From the IMG/VR virus record IMGVR_UViG_3300042914_001259, positions 1 to 23,604 of that record: DNA of 23,604 bases. One strand, 5' to 3'. Position 1 is the stretch's first letter. Every line of letters starts with the position of its first letter. The position numbers and the translations under genes are program-made. Shown here piece after piece: positions 1-8,087 of this stretch. The DNA comes from a virus. A model generated the notes under the pieces. It did not search any database. It was not told the DNA's origin and saw only the letters and a program-made list of their open reading frames with translations.

Positions 1-1
1 T

Positions 2-2104
2 CCGCAAGGCGCAGCCGGCCAGTCGTCGTCGTTCTACAACTACAAGGTCAAGACCACCGCCACAAGCGGCGACCCCGGCAACACCTACTTGCTCTACAAC
101 AACGCCACCCAGACCTCGGCGACGCAGATCAACGTGAGCCACATCGACAAGGACGGCTTCGACGTAGACCTGTTCCTCGGTCTACTCAACGACGGCGATA
201 CGTTCGTGATTCAGGACGCTTCGTTGTCCGACAACTTCCAACGGTGGGAGGTGAACGGGACTCCGACGAACCAGGTCGGTTATTGGGTGTTCCCTGTCAC
301 GCTGGTATCGAGCGGCGGCACCGGCACCACCGGGTTCGCCAACAACCACGAGGTCATCCTAGTTCTGGCGCTGACCGGCGATCAGGGTCCGCAGGGTCCG
401 ACTGGTCCGACTGGCGTTCAAGGACCGACCGGTCCGCAAGGTGCGACTGGACCTCAGGGACCGACGGGTCCTCAGGGTGCGGTCGGGGCGACCGGTCCGC
501 AGGGATCTACTGGTCCGCAAGGGCCTCAGGGCAGCGTTGGTCCGCAAGGGCCACAAGGCTCCACGGGTCCGCAAGGCGAGATCGGTCCACAGGGCGCTAC
601 AGGCGCTCAAGGGCCGACCGGACCTCAGGGTGCCACCGGTCCACAAGGTGCCACCGGTCCTCAAGGTTCGACGGGTCCACAAGGGCCGCAAGGGCCGCAA
701 GGGCCACAGGGCCAGGTCGGTGCTACGGGTGACACCGGACCAACAGGGTCACAAGGTCCACAAGGTCCACAAGGGGCGATCGGGCCTCAGGGTCCTCAGG
801 GCGACACAGGGGATACGGGTCCGGCTGGTCCTCAGGGTTCGGTCGGTCCGCAGGGAGCTGTGGGCGCTACGGGGGACACCGGTCCGCAGGGCGCTGTCGG
901 TGCGCAGGGTGCTACAGGTGCTCAGGGTGCCATCGGGCCGCAAGGCGATACGGGACCGCAGGGTCCGCAGGGTGCGGTGGGTCCTCAGGGCGCTCACGGT
1001 GCGACGGGTGACACAGGTGCCGCTGGTCCTCAGGGTCCGCAAGGAGCGCAAGGCCCGCAAGGTGCGGTGGGTGCGACGGGCGCTGTCGGTGACACAGGTG
1101 CGACCGGTCCGCAGGGTGCCACCGGGGCGAACGGTGCGACTGGTGCTGTCGGTCCGACCGGCGCAACTGGTCCGCAAGGCGCAACCGGGGCGAACGGGGC
1201 GACCGGGGCGACCGGGCCAACGGGTGCGTTCATCTCGACGTGGGAGGGCGAGTGGAACTCGGGGACCACCTACTCGGTTGGTGACATTGTTGTTTATACC
1301 GGGACGATCACCGGTATTGGTTTGACGGTCGGGTCGTACATAGCGACGGCGGGTTCCACTAATGAGGCTCCGGTCGTGGGCGGCACCGTCAATACCGCTT
1401 ATTGGGATTACATTGCGGCTGGCGTTCAGGGTCCGACCGGTGACACAGGTGCGGCGGGTGACACAGGCGCTACGGGTGACACAGGGCCTCAGGGTCCAAG
1501 CGGCGCTACCGGGGCGACGGGTGCGACGGGCGCGACCGGTCCCGGTCTCGCTATCAACAACCGGTTCGCTGTGAGTAACTGGTGGGGCTATCCCGGGTTG
1601 TTCATTAGCAGCGGGCAGACGATCAACTTCCTTGGCGCTTCGACCGCCTACTACCAACCTGTGTTAGTTGAGAAACAGATAACGGTCACGTCCATGATGG
1701 TGAGAGTTTCAAGCGCTGGCACGGCTGGCGCTCAGGGACGAATCTCTATCTACGAGGCAGGCGACGATTTCCAACCGGGCGACTTGGTTTCTGACGTTGG
1801 CCTTGTCACGGTGGACTCAACGGGAGATAAGGCGCTGACCTCTTTGAGCGTTGTGCTGTCTCCCGGTGTGTATCTGTTCAGGTATCAGACCGACGCAAGC
1901 GCAACCCGACCGCAGTTCACGGGCCATCGCGGTTTCATTGCCCGAGGGACTATTCCGATGAACAACAGCGATCAGTACCGTTTTACCGCTGAGGTTGCAC
2001 GAACGTTTGGTGCAGCGGAGGACCCCGGTACAGCATTCGGGGCCAGCGCAGGAACCTCTAGTAGTTTGTTCTGTTATTGGGTGCGGGCAAGGTGGAACAC
2101 ATGA
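2..2104 (+). CDS. Collagen-like phage fibre protein, 5' end missing
   Basis: The reading frame is open from the first codon of the window and already reads PQGAAG, so the gene begins upstream and the first TTG inside the window (89) is not its start. The visible order is: a short globular segment (about 2-376); an uninterrupted Gly-X-Y tract of about 94 triplets (377-1228), mainly GPQ, GAT, GDT and GAV; a module of about 64 residues (1229-1420) with the W...YSVGDIVVY...YW pattern of chitin/carbohydrate-binding ChtBD3-like modules; a second tract of 14 triplets (1421-1546); and a C-terminal beta-rich domain of about 185 residues with no recognised family. Collagen-like tracts trimerise into rigid rods in phage fibres, so a host-binding appendage on the virion is the likely role. 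The long tract contains no lysine, arginine or cysteine. Its stop overlaps the next gene's ATG (ATGA). The collagen call is secure; the location on the virion is inferred. Confidence 0.85.
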   Translation, partial: PQGAAGQSSSFYNYKVKTTATSGDPGNTYLLYNNATQTSATQINVSHIDKDGFDVDLFLGLLNDGDTFVIQDASLSDNFQRWEVNGTPTNQVGYWVFPVTLVSSGGTGTTGFANNHEVILVLALTGDQGPQGPTGPTGVQGPTGPQGATGPQGPTGPQGAVGATGPQGSTGPQGPQGSVGPQGPQGSTGPQGEIGPQGATGAQGPTGPQGATGPQGATGPQGSTGPQGPQGPQGPQGQVGATGDTGPTGSQGPQGPQGAIGPQGPQGDTGDTGPAGPQGSVGPQGAVGATGDTGPQGAVGAQGATGAQGAIGPQGDTGPQGPQGAVGPQGAHGATGDTGAAGPQGPQGAQGPQGAVGATGAVGDTGATGPQGATGANGATGAVGPTGATGPQGATGANGATGATGPTGAFISTWEGEWNSGTTYSVGDIVVYTGTITGIGLTVGSYIATAGSTNEAPVVGGTVNTAYWDYIAAGVQGPTGDTGAAGDTGATGDTGPQGPSGATGATGATGATGPGLAINNRFAVSNWWGYPGLFISSGQTINFLGASTAYYQPVLVEKQITVTSMMVRVSSAGTAGAQGRISIYEAGDDFQPGDLVSDVGLVTVDSTGDKALTSLSVVLSPGVYLFRYQTDASATRPQFTGHRGFIARGTIPMNNSDQYRFTAEVARTFGAAEDPGTAFGASAGTSSSLFCYWVRARWNT

Positions 2105-2331
2105 AACGTCTAGACATTGACGAAACGTGGGACGCCGACGGCAACCTTGTGTCTAGCGTTGAGGTATGGCGCGACCCGTCACCGCTGGACTCTGTCGGGG
2201 CACTCGCCACGCTCCTCGCCGTCACCGATGTCGTGACCGTGCAAGACGCTGCCAACGCTGTCGGGTTGGACCCGCAAGCACTCATCGACGAGGCCGAAGC
2301 ATGGGCCGAGTTCGCTGATGTGCAGCCATAA
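2101..2331 (+). CDS. Small acidic protein downstream of the fibre, unknown function
   Basis: A 76-residue acidic protein whose ATG overlaps the fibre stop in an ATGA arrangement, which decides the start and implies translational coupling. It opens with [19 protein letters not shown], a probable beta-hairpin, and continues with two predicted amphipathic helices containing [25 protein letters not shown]-type sequence. It has no cysteine, signal peptide or membrane segment. I do not recognise the family. Small genes directly after fibre genes are often fibre assembly chaperones or fibre-associated proteins, but nothing in the sequence proves that here. A hairpin overlapping its stop codon probably ends the transcription unit. 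Confidence 0.7.
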   Translation: MKRLDIDETWDADGNLVSSVEVWRDPSPLDSVGALATLLAVTDVVTVQDAANAVGLDPQALIDEAEAWAEFADVQP

Positions 2332-2340
2332 GGCTGACAT
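2318..2340 (+). terminator. Hairpin terminator overlapping a stop codon
   Basis: ATGT (2318-2321) and CAGCC (2323-2327) pair with GGCTG (2332-2336) and ACAT (2337-2340). This gives a 9-bp stem with one bulged G at 2322 and a four-base loop, ATAA (2328-2331). The loop contains the TAA stop of the preceding gene, and the stem is followed by TTTG. The U-run is short, as is common in actinobacterial terminators. It lies in the only gap between fibre and portal genes, so it could separate two transcription units. Confidence 0.5.
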
Positions 2341-2361
2341 TTGAGTGTTCTGGTGTAATCT
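2334..2361 (+). promoter_or_regulatory. Possible promoter for the head gene block
   Basis: CTGACA (2334-2339) matches the -35 consensus at five of six bases. A -10-like TAATCT (2356-2361) follows at 16 bases, or TGTAAT (2354-2359) at 14 bases. The -35 element overlaps the 3' arm of the hairpin before it. The portal gene starts about 30 bases downstream. The -10 match is modest, so this is tentative. Confidence 0.3.
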
Positions 2362-2399
2362 GTGACGGTAGTGTTTCCTCTCACCTGTCAGGACCGTTG

Positions 2400-4814
2400 A
2401 TGCCCTCACGCTTCGGAGTCAAGCCTGTTATAGCCCAGCGTCGCACACGTGCCATCACCGCAGCAGCAAGCCCACTTGCCACCATGCGACCTGTTGGCCG
2501 TGGCGGAGTTCCGGTTTGGCAGCAGCAAGCCTGGGATTTCTTCGATCAGATCGGGGAAGTTCGTTACGGTGCCCGGTACTACGGGAACAGCCTGTCGAGG
2601 CTCAGGTTGTATGTCGGTTGGCGGGAGTCGCCGTCTGAGCCGGTCGTCCCGATTGATGATGGTGAGCTGCCCGCTGGCCTCAATCGAGCTCTATACGAGG
2701 TTGCTGTCAATACAATCGCCCGACTTCACTCAACTGATGGCTCGGTCGCTGAGTTGCTGCGCGCTTTCGGCGTCAATCTGTTTATCGCCGGCGAGGGATA
2801 CATCGTCGGCAGGACTGATCCTAAGACTAGTCGTGAGGTTTGGGAGTTTCTGTCAGTTGATCAGATCGTTTGGCATGATGGTCAATGGAAGCTGCGGGCA
2901 TCAGTTTCAGATGGGCCGGCGCAGTATGAGCCTCTTGACCTTCAGGAAGATGTCGTGCGGCGAGTATGGATGCCGCATCCGAGGTTTGCCCAGGAGGCAG
3001 ACTCTCCTTTGCGGGCAGTCTTGACAGTTTGCGAGGAGCTGCTGCTGCTGTCGGCGTCGGTGCGGGCGTCAGCACTTTCACGCATTCCTGCTGGGTTGCT
3101 CGTTATGCCTGACACGATGCTGGAAGGCGGACCTGACACCTACATTGAGGGTGACGGTACTGACGGCGAGTCGCAGGCCGACCGGACGTTGCAGGATCTA
3201 GTTGATCACTTCGTGAAGCCGATCGGTGATCCGAGCAGTGCTGCTGCTGTCGCTCCCTTCATTCTCGTCGGGGACCCTGATGACGTTGACAAGGTCCGGT
3301 TGCTTGAGCCGTCAAGGTCTGTAGATGAGGTCGCTGCCAAGCAACGAGGCGAGCTGCTTATCAGGCTGGCAAACGGTGTGGATCTCCCACCAGAGGTATT
3401 GACTGGGTACGGCGACACCAACCATTGGGGAGCCTGGCTGATCGATGAGCAAATGTTCAGGGCACACATCGCGCCAGCTGCCCAGTTGTTCACGAACGCT
3501 GTCACGGAGGAGTTGGTGTGGCCGAGCATCGTGGCAGCTGGCCTACCAGTTGATGAGCGGCTCGTCGTTGGTTTCGACGCTAGTGACCTAGTCGGGCACC
3601 CTGACCGCAAAAGCAACGCTGAGTCTGCCTATCAGTCTTTGACGATCTCTGATGAAACGTATCGGCGTGCACTTGGGTTCGCTGATGAGGACGCTCCAGA
3701 TGCTGATGAGTACGCTCGTCGGGTTGCCCTTCGCATGAACAACGTTGAGTTGTACCCGATCGCTGCTGGTGTGCCTATCGGCCCTTTGGTAGAGGAGCCG
3801 GCTTCTCTGCCTCAGGCTCCTGCGATGCAGCCTTCAGTCTCCCCTGACGAGCCTGCTGACGTTGCGGCTGGGCCACCGCAGGCAGAGCCAGCCGAAGCGC
3901 TCACAGCAGCTTCTAGGGACCGTGCGCAGGACTTCGGTTTGCTGATCGCTAAGTTGGATCGGGTCACATTCGATAGGTTGCAGCAGGCATCATCCGATGC
4001 TTTGCAGCGTGCGTTGGAAAAGGCTGGCGCACGTTTGCGGTCGAGACTGGCTCGCAACTCTGATTTGAAGCCGTTGATCGCTGGCGTTCCAGCTGCTGAG
4101 ATTGCTGCCAGGTTGGGCCGAGACACCATCATCGCAGCCGGAATCATTGAAGATGAACTGTTGGAGGACAGCGAGTTCGAGGAGTTGGCCTTGCTGTTTG
4201 TCGCCTTGACAGCGAAGGCTCAGGATCGTGTCCGTCGTGAGCTTCGTGACGCATTTGGTTTAGGAAGGGCCGAGTATGAGTTGATGGGTCAGGAGCAGGC
4301 TTCGGCTCGAGCCGTTGGGGCAGCCTCATTGGTGGCTGGTTTGGCTGGTCTTGCGTTCGGTGCCTTGTATCGACCGTCTCCAGCTGCTCCAGCAGGTGGC
4401 GAGTTCGACCCGACAGCAAGAGTCCCTGCTGGTGTTGTTCGATCGGCGCTTTCTGAGGCTGGTGGCGGTGCCCCAACTGTCGTCGTTGACAAGAGCGGGA
4501 CCATCTCACCAGTTGCTCAGCCACCGGGACAGCAACCGGGTCTGGCGACAGAGGGACCGATCACGCGATCCTTTGGGGGAAGCGTCGGATTGGTCGAGAC
4601 TGGTTTTATCTGGGATTACGGTCCTGACGATCGTGATACCTTCGAACCGCACTTCGATCTAGACGGGCAGCAGTTTGCAGGCCCTGAGGATTCTTCGCTT
4701 TCGAACACTGAAGCGTTCCCTCCGGACCCGTTCTACTTCCCTGGGGATCACGCTGGCTGCCGCTGCTCCACCGTTCCGATCTATACAGCCATCGCAGTTG
4801 AGGACGCAGACTAA
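2400..4814 (+). CDS. Portal protein fused to a MuF-type head morphogenesis domain
   Basis: An 804-residue protein. Residues about 40-460 have the portal pattern familiar from actinophages (QQAWDFFDQIGEVRYGARYY near the N-terminus, then a long mixed region); portals form the dodecameric channel at one capsid vertex through which DNA is packaged. A proline- and alanine-rich linker (about 460-515) leads to a C-terminal region ending in the MuF signature DHAGCRC (His784, Cys787, Cys789) just before the end, preceded by a PPDPFYFPG stretch. MuF proteins usually come from a separate gene after the portal and attach to it inside the procapsid. ATG 2400 is preferred to the adjacent TTG 2397 because AGGA (2390-2393) is well spaced. 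The stop overlaps the protease ATG by one base (TAATG). Confidence 0.85.
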   Translation: MPSRFGVKPVIAQRRTRAITAAASPLATMRPVGRGGVPVWQQQAWDFFDQIGEVRYGARYYGNSLSRLRLYVGWRESPSEPVVPIDDGELPAGLNRALYEVAVNTIARLHSTDGSVAELLRAFGVNLFIAGEGYIVGRTDPKTSREVWEFLSVDQIVWHDGQWKLRASVSDGPAQYEPLDLQEDVVRRVWMPHPRFAQEADSPLRAVLTVCEELLLLSASVRASALSRIPAGLLVMPDTMLEGGPDTYIEGDGTDGESQADRTLQDLVDHFVKPIGDPSSAAAVAPFILVGDPDDVDKVRLLEPSRSVDEVAAKQRGELLIRLANGVDLPPEVLTGYGDTNHWGAWLIDEQMFRAHIAPAAQLFTNAVTEELVWPSIVAAGLPVDERLVVGFDASDLVGHPDRKSNAESAYQSLTISDETYRRALGFADEDAPDADEYARRVALRMNNVELYPIAAGVPIGPLVEEPASLPQAPAMQPSVSPDEPADVAAGPPQAEPAEALTAASRDRAQDFGLLIAKLDRVTFDRLQQASSDALQRALEKAGARLRSRLARNSDLKPLIAGVPAAEIAARLGRDTIIAAGIIEDELLEDSEFEELALLFVALTAKAQDRVRRELRDAFGLGRAEYELMGQEQASARAVGAASLVAGLAGLAFGALYRPSPAAPAGGEFDPTARVPAGVVRSALSEAGGGAPTVVVDKSGTISPVAQPPGQQPGLATEGPITRSFGGSVGLVETGFIWDYGPDDRDTFEPHFDLDGQQFAGPEDSSLSNTEAFPPDPFYFPGDHAGCRCSTVPIYTAIAVEDAD

Positions 4815-6502
4815 TGCCCCGAGTGCCCGATTGGATGCGAGACAACTTCCGGCGAGGCCTGATCTATCACGAGCAGGGTAAGTCTGGCGATGGGCTGCGA
4901 CCGCAAACTGTGCGAGAAGCGAGAATGGGTTCCCAAGAAGGGCACATCCCGTTCAACAAACCCAAGCGGATGGCCGCTTGGTTTGCACGCCACATGGTGG
5001 ATCTTGATAATGCCCCGAACCGTGGTGACGGCGATTACCCTTCGCCTGGGCAGGTCGCTCACCTATTATGGGGAGGCGGAGTTTCTAAAGGTGAGAGTGA
5101 ACGTGCGCAGCGATGGGCGGAGCGCATGGCTGAAAAGATTGAACGGGAGCGTGGACCGGTGGCTGACAAGACAAACGAGTTGCAGGCTGCAGCAGATGAG
5201 GAGTTGCTGCCTGACGAGCCTTTGATGGGCGGCGACGACGATGCCCTCGTTGATGACGAGGACGACATGCTGCTTGACGGCTGGGTTCCTGAGCGTGTGC
5301 TGATTGTTGTTGCGACTGAGGATGAGGAGACTGCTGACGGTCGGATTGCTGACGCTGGGGCGCTCTCGTGGAGGGAGCCTCCATTGTCCCTGACAGTCAA
5401 CCACGATCCGAATCAGCGTGTGGGCCGGCTCGATGCTTTGGGCAGGGTCGAGTCACTCGACGGTTTGACTTTGGACACGTTCGACGGCATGGTTGGCGAG
5501 GATGGGCCGATCATCGTGGCTCGAGGCACTCTCAACCTGAACACGGAGCTTGGTCGTGAGGTTGCTGCTGAGGTTCGCGACGGGTTCTTGACTGGCGTCA
5601 GCATGGAGGTTGGTGACGAGGTCGTTGAGTACGACAACGATGGCGTCATGCACCTTGTAGAAGGTCGGATTGGGGCGGTGTCAGTCGTTGTGTTCCAAGC
5701 GATTGAGTCGGCTCGAGTCGTGGAGGTCGCCTCAGCGCACCGCTGGCATCTACCAATGATCCGTTTTGAGCAGGAGGCGCTGGTCGCGGCTGCTGTGCCA
5801 GATACACCGCCGGCTGCCTGGTTCGCAGATCCATTGTTTGACGCACCTTGCCCGATGACTGTTACTGATGATGGACAGGTATTCGGACACATGGCTCTTT
5901 GGGAGACTTGCCATACGGGTAGGCCAGCCGATGTCTGCCTGACACCGCCACGCTCAGGCAGCGCGTATGCGTACTTCCTGACAGGATACTGCCGTGCGAT
6001 CAGCGACCTTTTCGAACCAGTTGACGTGCCGGTTGGCTGTCTGACTATGAGCACGGGCCATGCGTCGACAGCGCCAGGGACGAGTGCGGCTGCGGCCATC
6101 GCGCACTACGAGCACACTGGCTGTGCTGTCGCTGACGTGACTGTTGGCGAGGACGATTTCGGGATCTGGTTCGCTGGTGCTTTGCGGACCGGAGTGAAGC
6201 CTGAGCAGGTGCGGGAGCTTCGCGCTGGTTCGCTTTCCGGTGACTGGCGTTATCTGGGCGGCAACTTGGAGCTAGTCGCCGCATTGGCGGTAAACGTCCC
6301 TGGCTTCCCAGTCCCGCGGGTTCAGGCAGGGTTGGCTGCGTCTGGTGTTCAGACTGCGTTGGTTGCTGCTGGTATTGAATCCAGAGATTGCGGTTGCGGC
6401 CAGTCAGACGTTGATCACCGCTTGGCGAGGCTCGAGGCATTAGTCTCGGTGCTGGGCTTGACTGATGATGCTGTGACGAGGCTCGCTGCCCGGCTTTCCT
6501 GA
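4814..6502 (+). CDS. Capsid maturation protease, three-part protein
   Basis: A 562-residue protein. Residues 1-110 form a domain with SGDGLRPQTVREAR (24-37), then an RMAAWFARH segment and a SPGQVAHLLWGGG segment; I know this pattern from phage structural genes but cannot give it a function. An acidic linker (about 125-155) follows. Residues about 157-305 look like an HK97-type prohead protease: candidate catalytic His197 in LTVNHDPNQRVGR, candidate Ser263 in TGVSMEV, and the EGRIGAVSVVVFQAIESARVV segment that normally follows. Residues about 335-505 carry the DGQVFGHMALWETCHTG and NVPGFPVPR motifs found at this locus in actinophages. A CGCG motif and a terminal helix close the protein. It would cleave scaffold and capsid N-termini during head maturation. 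The position between portal and capsid genes fits. Catalytic residues are assigned by motif only. Confidence 0.8.
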   Translation: MPRVPDWMRDNFRRGLIYHEQGKSGDGLRPQTVREARMGSQEGHIPFNKPKRMAAWFARHMVDLDNAPNRGDGDYPSPGQVAHLLWGGGVSKGESERAQRWAERMAEKIERERGPVADKTNELQAAADEELLPDEPLMGGDDDALVDDEDDMLLDGWVPERVLIVVATEDEETADGRIADAGALSWREPPLSLTVNHDPNQRVGRLDALGRVESLDGLTLDTFDGMVGEDGPIIVARGTLNLNTELGREVAAEVRDGFLTGVSMEVGDEVVEYDNDGVMHLVEGRIGAVSVVVFQAIESARVVEVASAHRWHLPMIRFEQEALVAAAVPDTPPAAWFADPLFDAPCPMTVTDDGQVFGHMALWETCHTGRPADVCLTPPRSGSAYAYFLTGYCRAISDLFEPVDVPVGCLTMSTGHASTAPGTSAAAAIAHYEHTGCAVADVTVGEDDFGIWFAGALRTGVKPEQVRELRAGSLSGDWRYLGGNLELVAALAVNVPGFPVPRVQAGLAASGVQTALVAAGIESRDCGCGQSDVDHRLARLEALVSVLGLTDDAVTRLAARLS

Positions 6503-6524
6503 CCGACAACCCTAAGGGGTACTC

Positions 6525-6758
6525 GTGCGGTTATCTGACTTTGAGGACCATAGGCGCAAGCGTTCAGCGATTGACGAGTTGCCTGATGAGGTTCGGGACC
6601 AGTTGGTTTCTGCCCGAAAGTCAGGGAGTCATGGCCCAACCGGCATGGTCCGCTGGCTGCATCACAACCCTGAGTTTGGCGATGATTACAAGCATGTGAC
6701 AGTGAACATGCTGGATCACTGGTTTGTTCGGAACGGCATCGATGCCACATCTGAGTGA
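6525..6758 (+). CDS. Small helix-turn-helix-like protein
   Basis: A 77-residue basic protein starting at GTG 6525, five bases after AAGGGG (6514-6519). It reads KRSAIDELPDEVRDQLVSAR, then a glycine-rich turn, then MVRWLHHNP and a C-terminal VNMLDHWFVRNGI helix. The opening IDELPxEVRxxL followed by a short helical DNA-binding-type region resembles small terminase-like proteins of the DUF3486 (Mu gp27-type) kind, and more generally a HTH protein. A small terminase subunit would be unusual after the protease. The phosphoesterase gene starts 17 bases inside its 3' end, so the two are probably co-translated and may act together on DNA. Function is inferred only. Confidence 0.6.
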   Translation: MRLSDFEDHRRKRSAIDELPDEVRDQLVSARKSGSHGPTGMVRWLHHNPEFGDDYKHVTVNMLDHWFVRNGIDATSE

Positions 6759-7908
6759 TTACCTTGAGCCGAATGAGGGTCGGCAGGCGCAGCAGGCTGC
6801 AGCGCGACGCAAGCACGGTTTTCCGAGCGGCTGGGAGCCTCACGTTGTCGAATCTGGTGAGACTGCCGAGGCTGTATCTGCTGTATTCGATCAGGAGCCT
6901 GACGAGACATCGCTGCTGATCGGATGGCAGATGGACCCTGATGCCTGGAAGATTGCTGATGGGTCGCTGCTGGTCAACCGCTGGATGGGCGGCGACGGTG
7001 ATTGGCACTATCAGTACAAGGCGCGGCTGGCGCGTCGCACCGGCCAGCGGATCGACGTAGATGAGTTGCTGCGTGGATTGAGCCGTTGGAAGGCACCGAT
7101 CGCGAAGGACGGCAGCGGGTCACTTATCATCTGCCCGTCAGACTGGCAGATCGGAAAGGCTGATGGTGATGGCACAGCTGGAACTGTTCAGCGGGTCGTG
7201 GAGTCTGGTCAGCGTGTTCTGGCGCGAGCAAAGCAACTGAGGCCCGAGGCCATCTATCTCGTTGGCATGGGCGACTTGCTTGAAGGTTGCGATGGGCATT
7301 ACGCAACACAGACGTTTGCTGTGGAGCTCGATAGGCGGCAACAAGTACGCGTCGTTCGGCGGCTACTCCGTGACTGGGTTGTGGAGCTATCACGGCTCGG
7401 TATACCGATGGTCGTGTCAGCCGTAGCCGGCAATCACGGTGAGAACCGGAAGGACGGCAAGGCTTTCACAGGGCCAGGGGACAACGATGACGTAGCCGTA
7501 ATCGAGGTTTTGGCAGAGGTGCTCTCTAGCAATCCCGAGGCATTCGATCACGTCCGGTTTCACGTCCCCGATGACCGGCTCGAGGTTCTGTTAGAGGTGG
7601 CCGGGTATCGGGTCGGTTTCCATCACGGGCACATTGCCGGTCGTGGTTCGACACCGCAGCAGAAGCAGCAGAACTGGTGGAAGGACCATGCGTTTCAGCA
7701 GAGTTTGATTGGTGATGCCGATTACCTAGTGACTGGTCACTATCACCATCTATCAGTCGTGGATCACGGTCCCCGAGTTCACTTTCAATGCCCAGCGATG
7801 GATGGCGGTTCGGTCTGGTGGGAGAATCTCGGTGGTGGCCGATCGTCAACTGGCACGCTGACATTTATGGTTGGTGAGAGCGGCTGGGATCACCTACGGG
7901 TTCTGTGA
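6742..7908 (+). CDS. Mre11/SbcD-like metallophosphoesterase
   Basis: A 388-residue protein. Residues about 125-388 carry the calcineurin-like phosphoesterase metal-binding motifs in order: SDWQIGK (Asp134, with Gln136 in place of the usual His), GDLLEG (Asp178), GNHGEN (Asn231, His232), HHGH (His295, His297) and TGHYHH (His333, His335). Such enzymes use two metal ions to cut phosphodiesters; phage members are often annotated as Mre11-like nucleases, and the Bxb1 gp47 directionality factor is a relative in the broad superfamily. Residues 1-120 hold a separate region with WQMDPDAWK and WHYQYKARLARR, possibly DNA binding. ATG 6742 lies in the 3' end of the previous gene and lacks a clear ribosome-binding site, suggesting coupling. 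A nuclease or phosphatase role in DNA replication, recombination or packaging is plausible; substrate unknown. Confidence 0.75.
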   Translation: MPHLSDYLEPNEGRQAQQAAARRKHGFPSGWEPHVVESGETAEAVSAVFDQEPDETSLLIGWQMDPDAWKIADGSLLVNRWMGGDGDWHYQYKARLARRTGQRIDVDELLRGLSRWKAPIAKDGSGSLIICPSDWQIGKADGDGTAGTVQRVVESGQRVLARAKQLRPEAIYLVGMGDLLEGCDGHYATQTFAVELDRRQQVRVVRRLLRDWVVELSRLGIPMVVSAVAGNHGENRKDGKAFTGPGDNDDVAVIEVLAEVLSSNPEAFDHVRFHVPDDRLEVLLEVAGYRVGFHHGHIAGRGSTPQQKQQNWWKDHAFQQSLIGDADYLVTGHYHHLSVVDHGPRVHFQCPAMDGGSVWWENLGGGRSSTGTLTFMVGESGWDHLRVL

Positions 7909-8087
7909 CTGGCAGGTTTTCTTGCCTGCTTGACAGTCGCAGGTTTGACGCTCGGCGCAGAAAGACCCTTAGCCTGGAAAGAGACAGGTTTAGCCAGTCG
8001 TTGGCACGATAGCAGGTTGCTGATCCACGTTTGCTGTGGATTCACTGATGAGGCCAGAAGCCAGAGGCTGGTAGGCTGTTCGGTCCT
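7909..8087. other. Non-coding spacer with CAGGTT repeats and small hairpins
   Basis: No credible gene on either strand. CAGGTTT occurs at 7913-7919, 7940-7946 and 7985-7991, and CAGGTTG at 8013-8019. GCAGG/CCTGC (7912-7916 with 7925-7929) could form a weak hairpin just after the phosphoesterase stop. ATCCAC/GTGGAT (8023-8028 with 8036-8041) is a perfect 6-bp stem with a 7-base loop and may act as a terminator. A perfect TTGACA at 7930 has no -10 partner. Confidence 0.35.

Noticed and set aside
359-1657. Long open frames on both strands across the collagen tract
   Set aside because: The Gly-X-Y coding repeat is GC-rich and almost free of stop trinucleotides in all frames; the alternative products are low-complexity Arg/Ser/Thr peptides without ribosome-binding sites.
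6525-6758. Firm call as terminase small subunit
   Set aside because: The sequence resemblance is short and the position after the protease is unusual; only a general HTH-like call is justified.
7930-7958. Promoter from the perfect TTGACA at 7930
   Set aside because: The region 16-19 bases downstream is GC-rich with no -10 resemblance.
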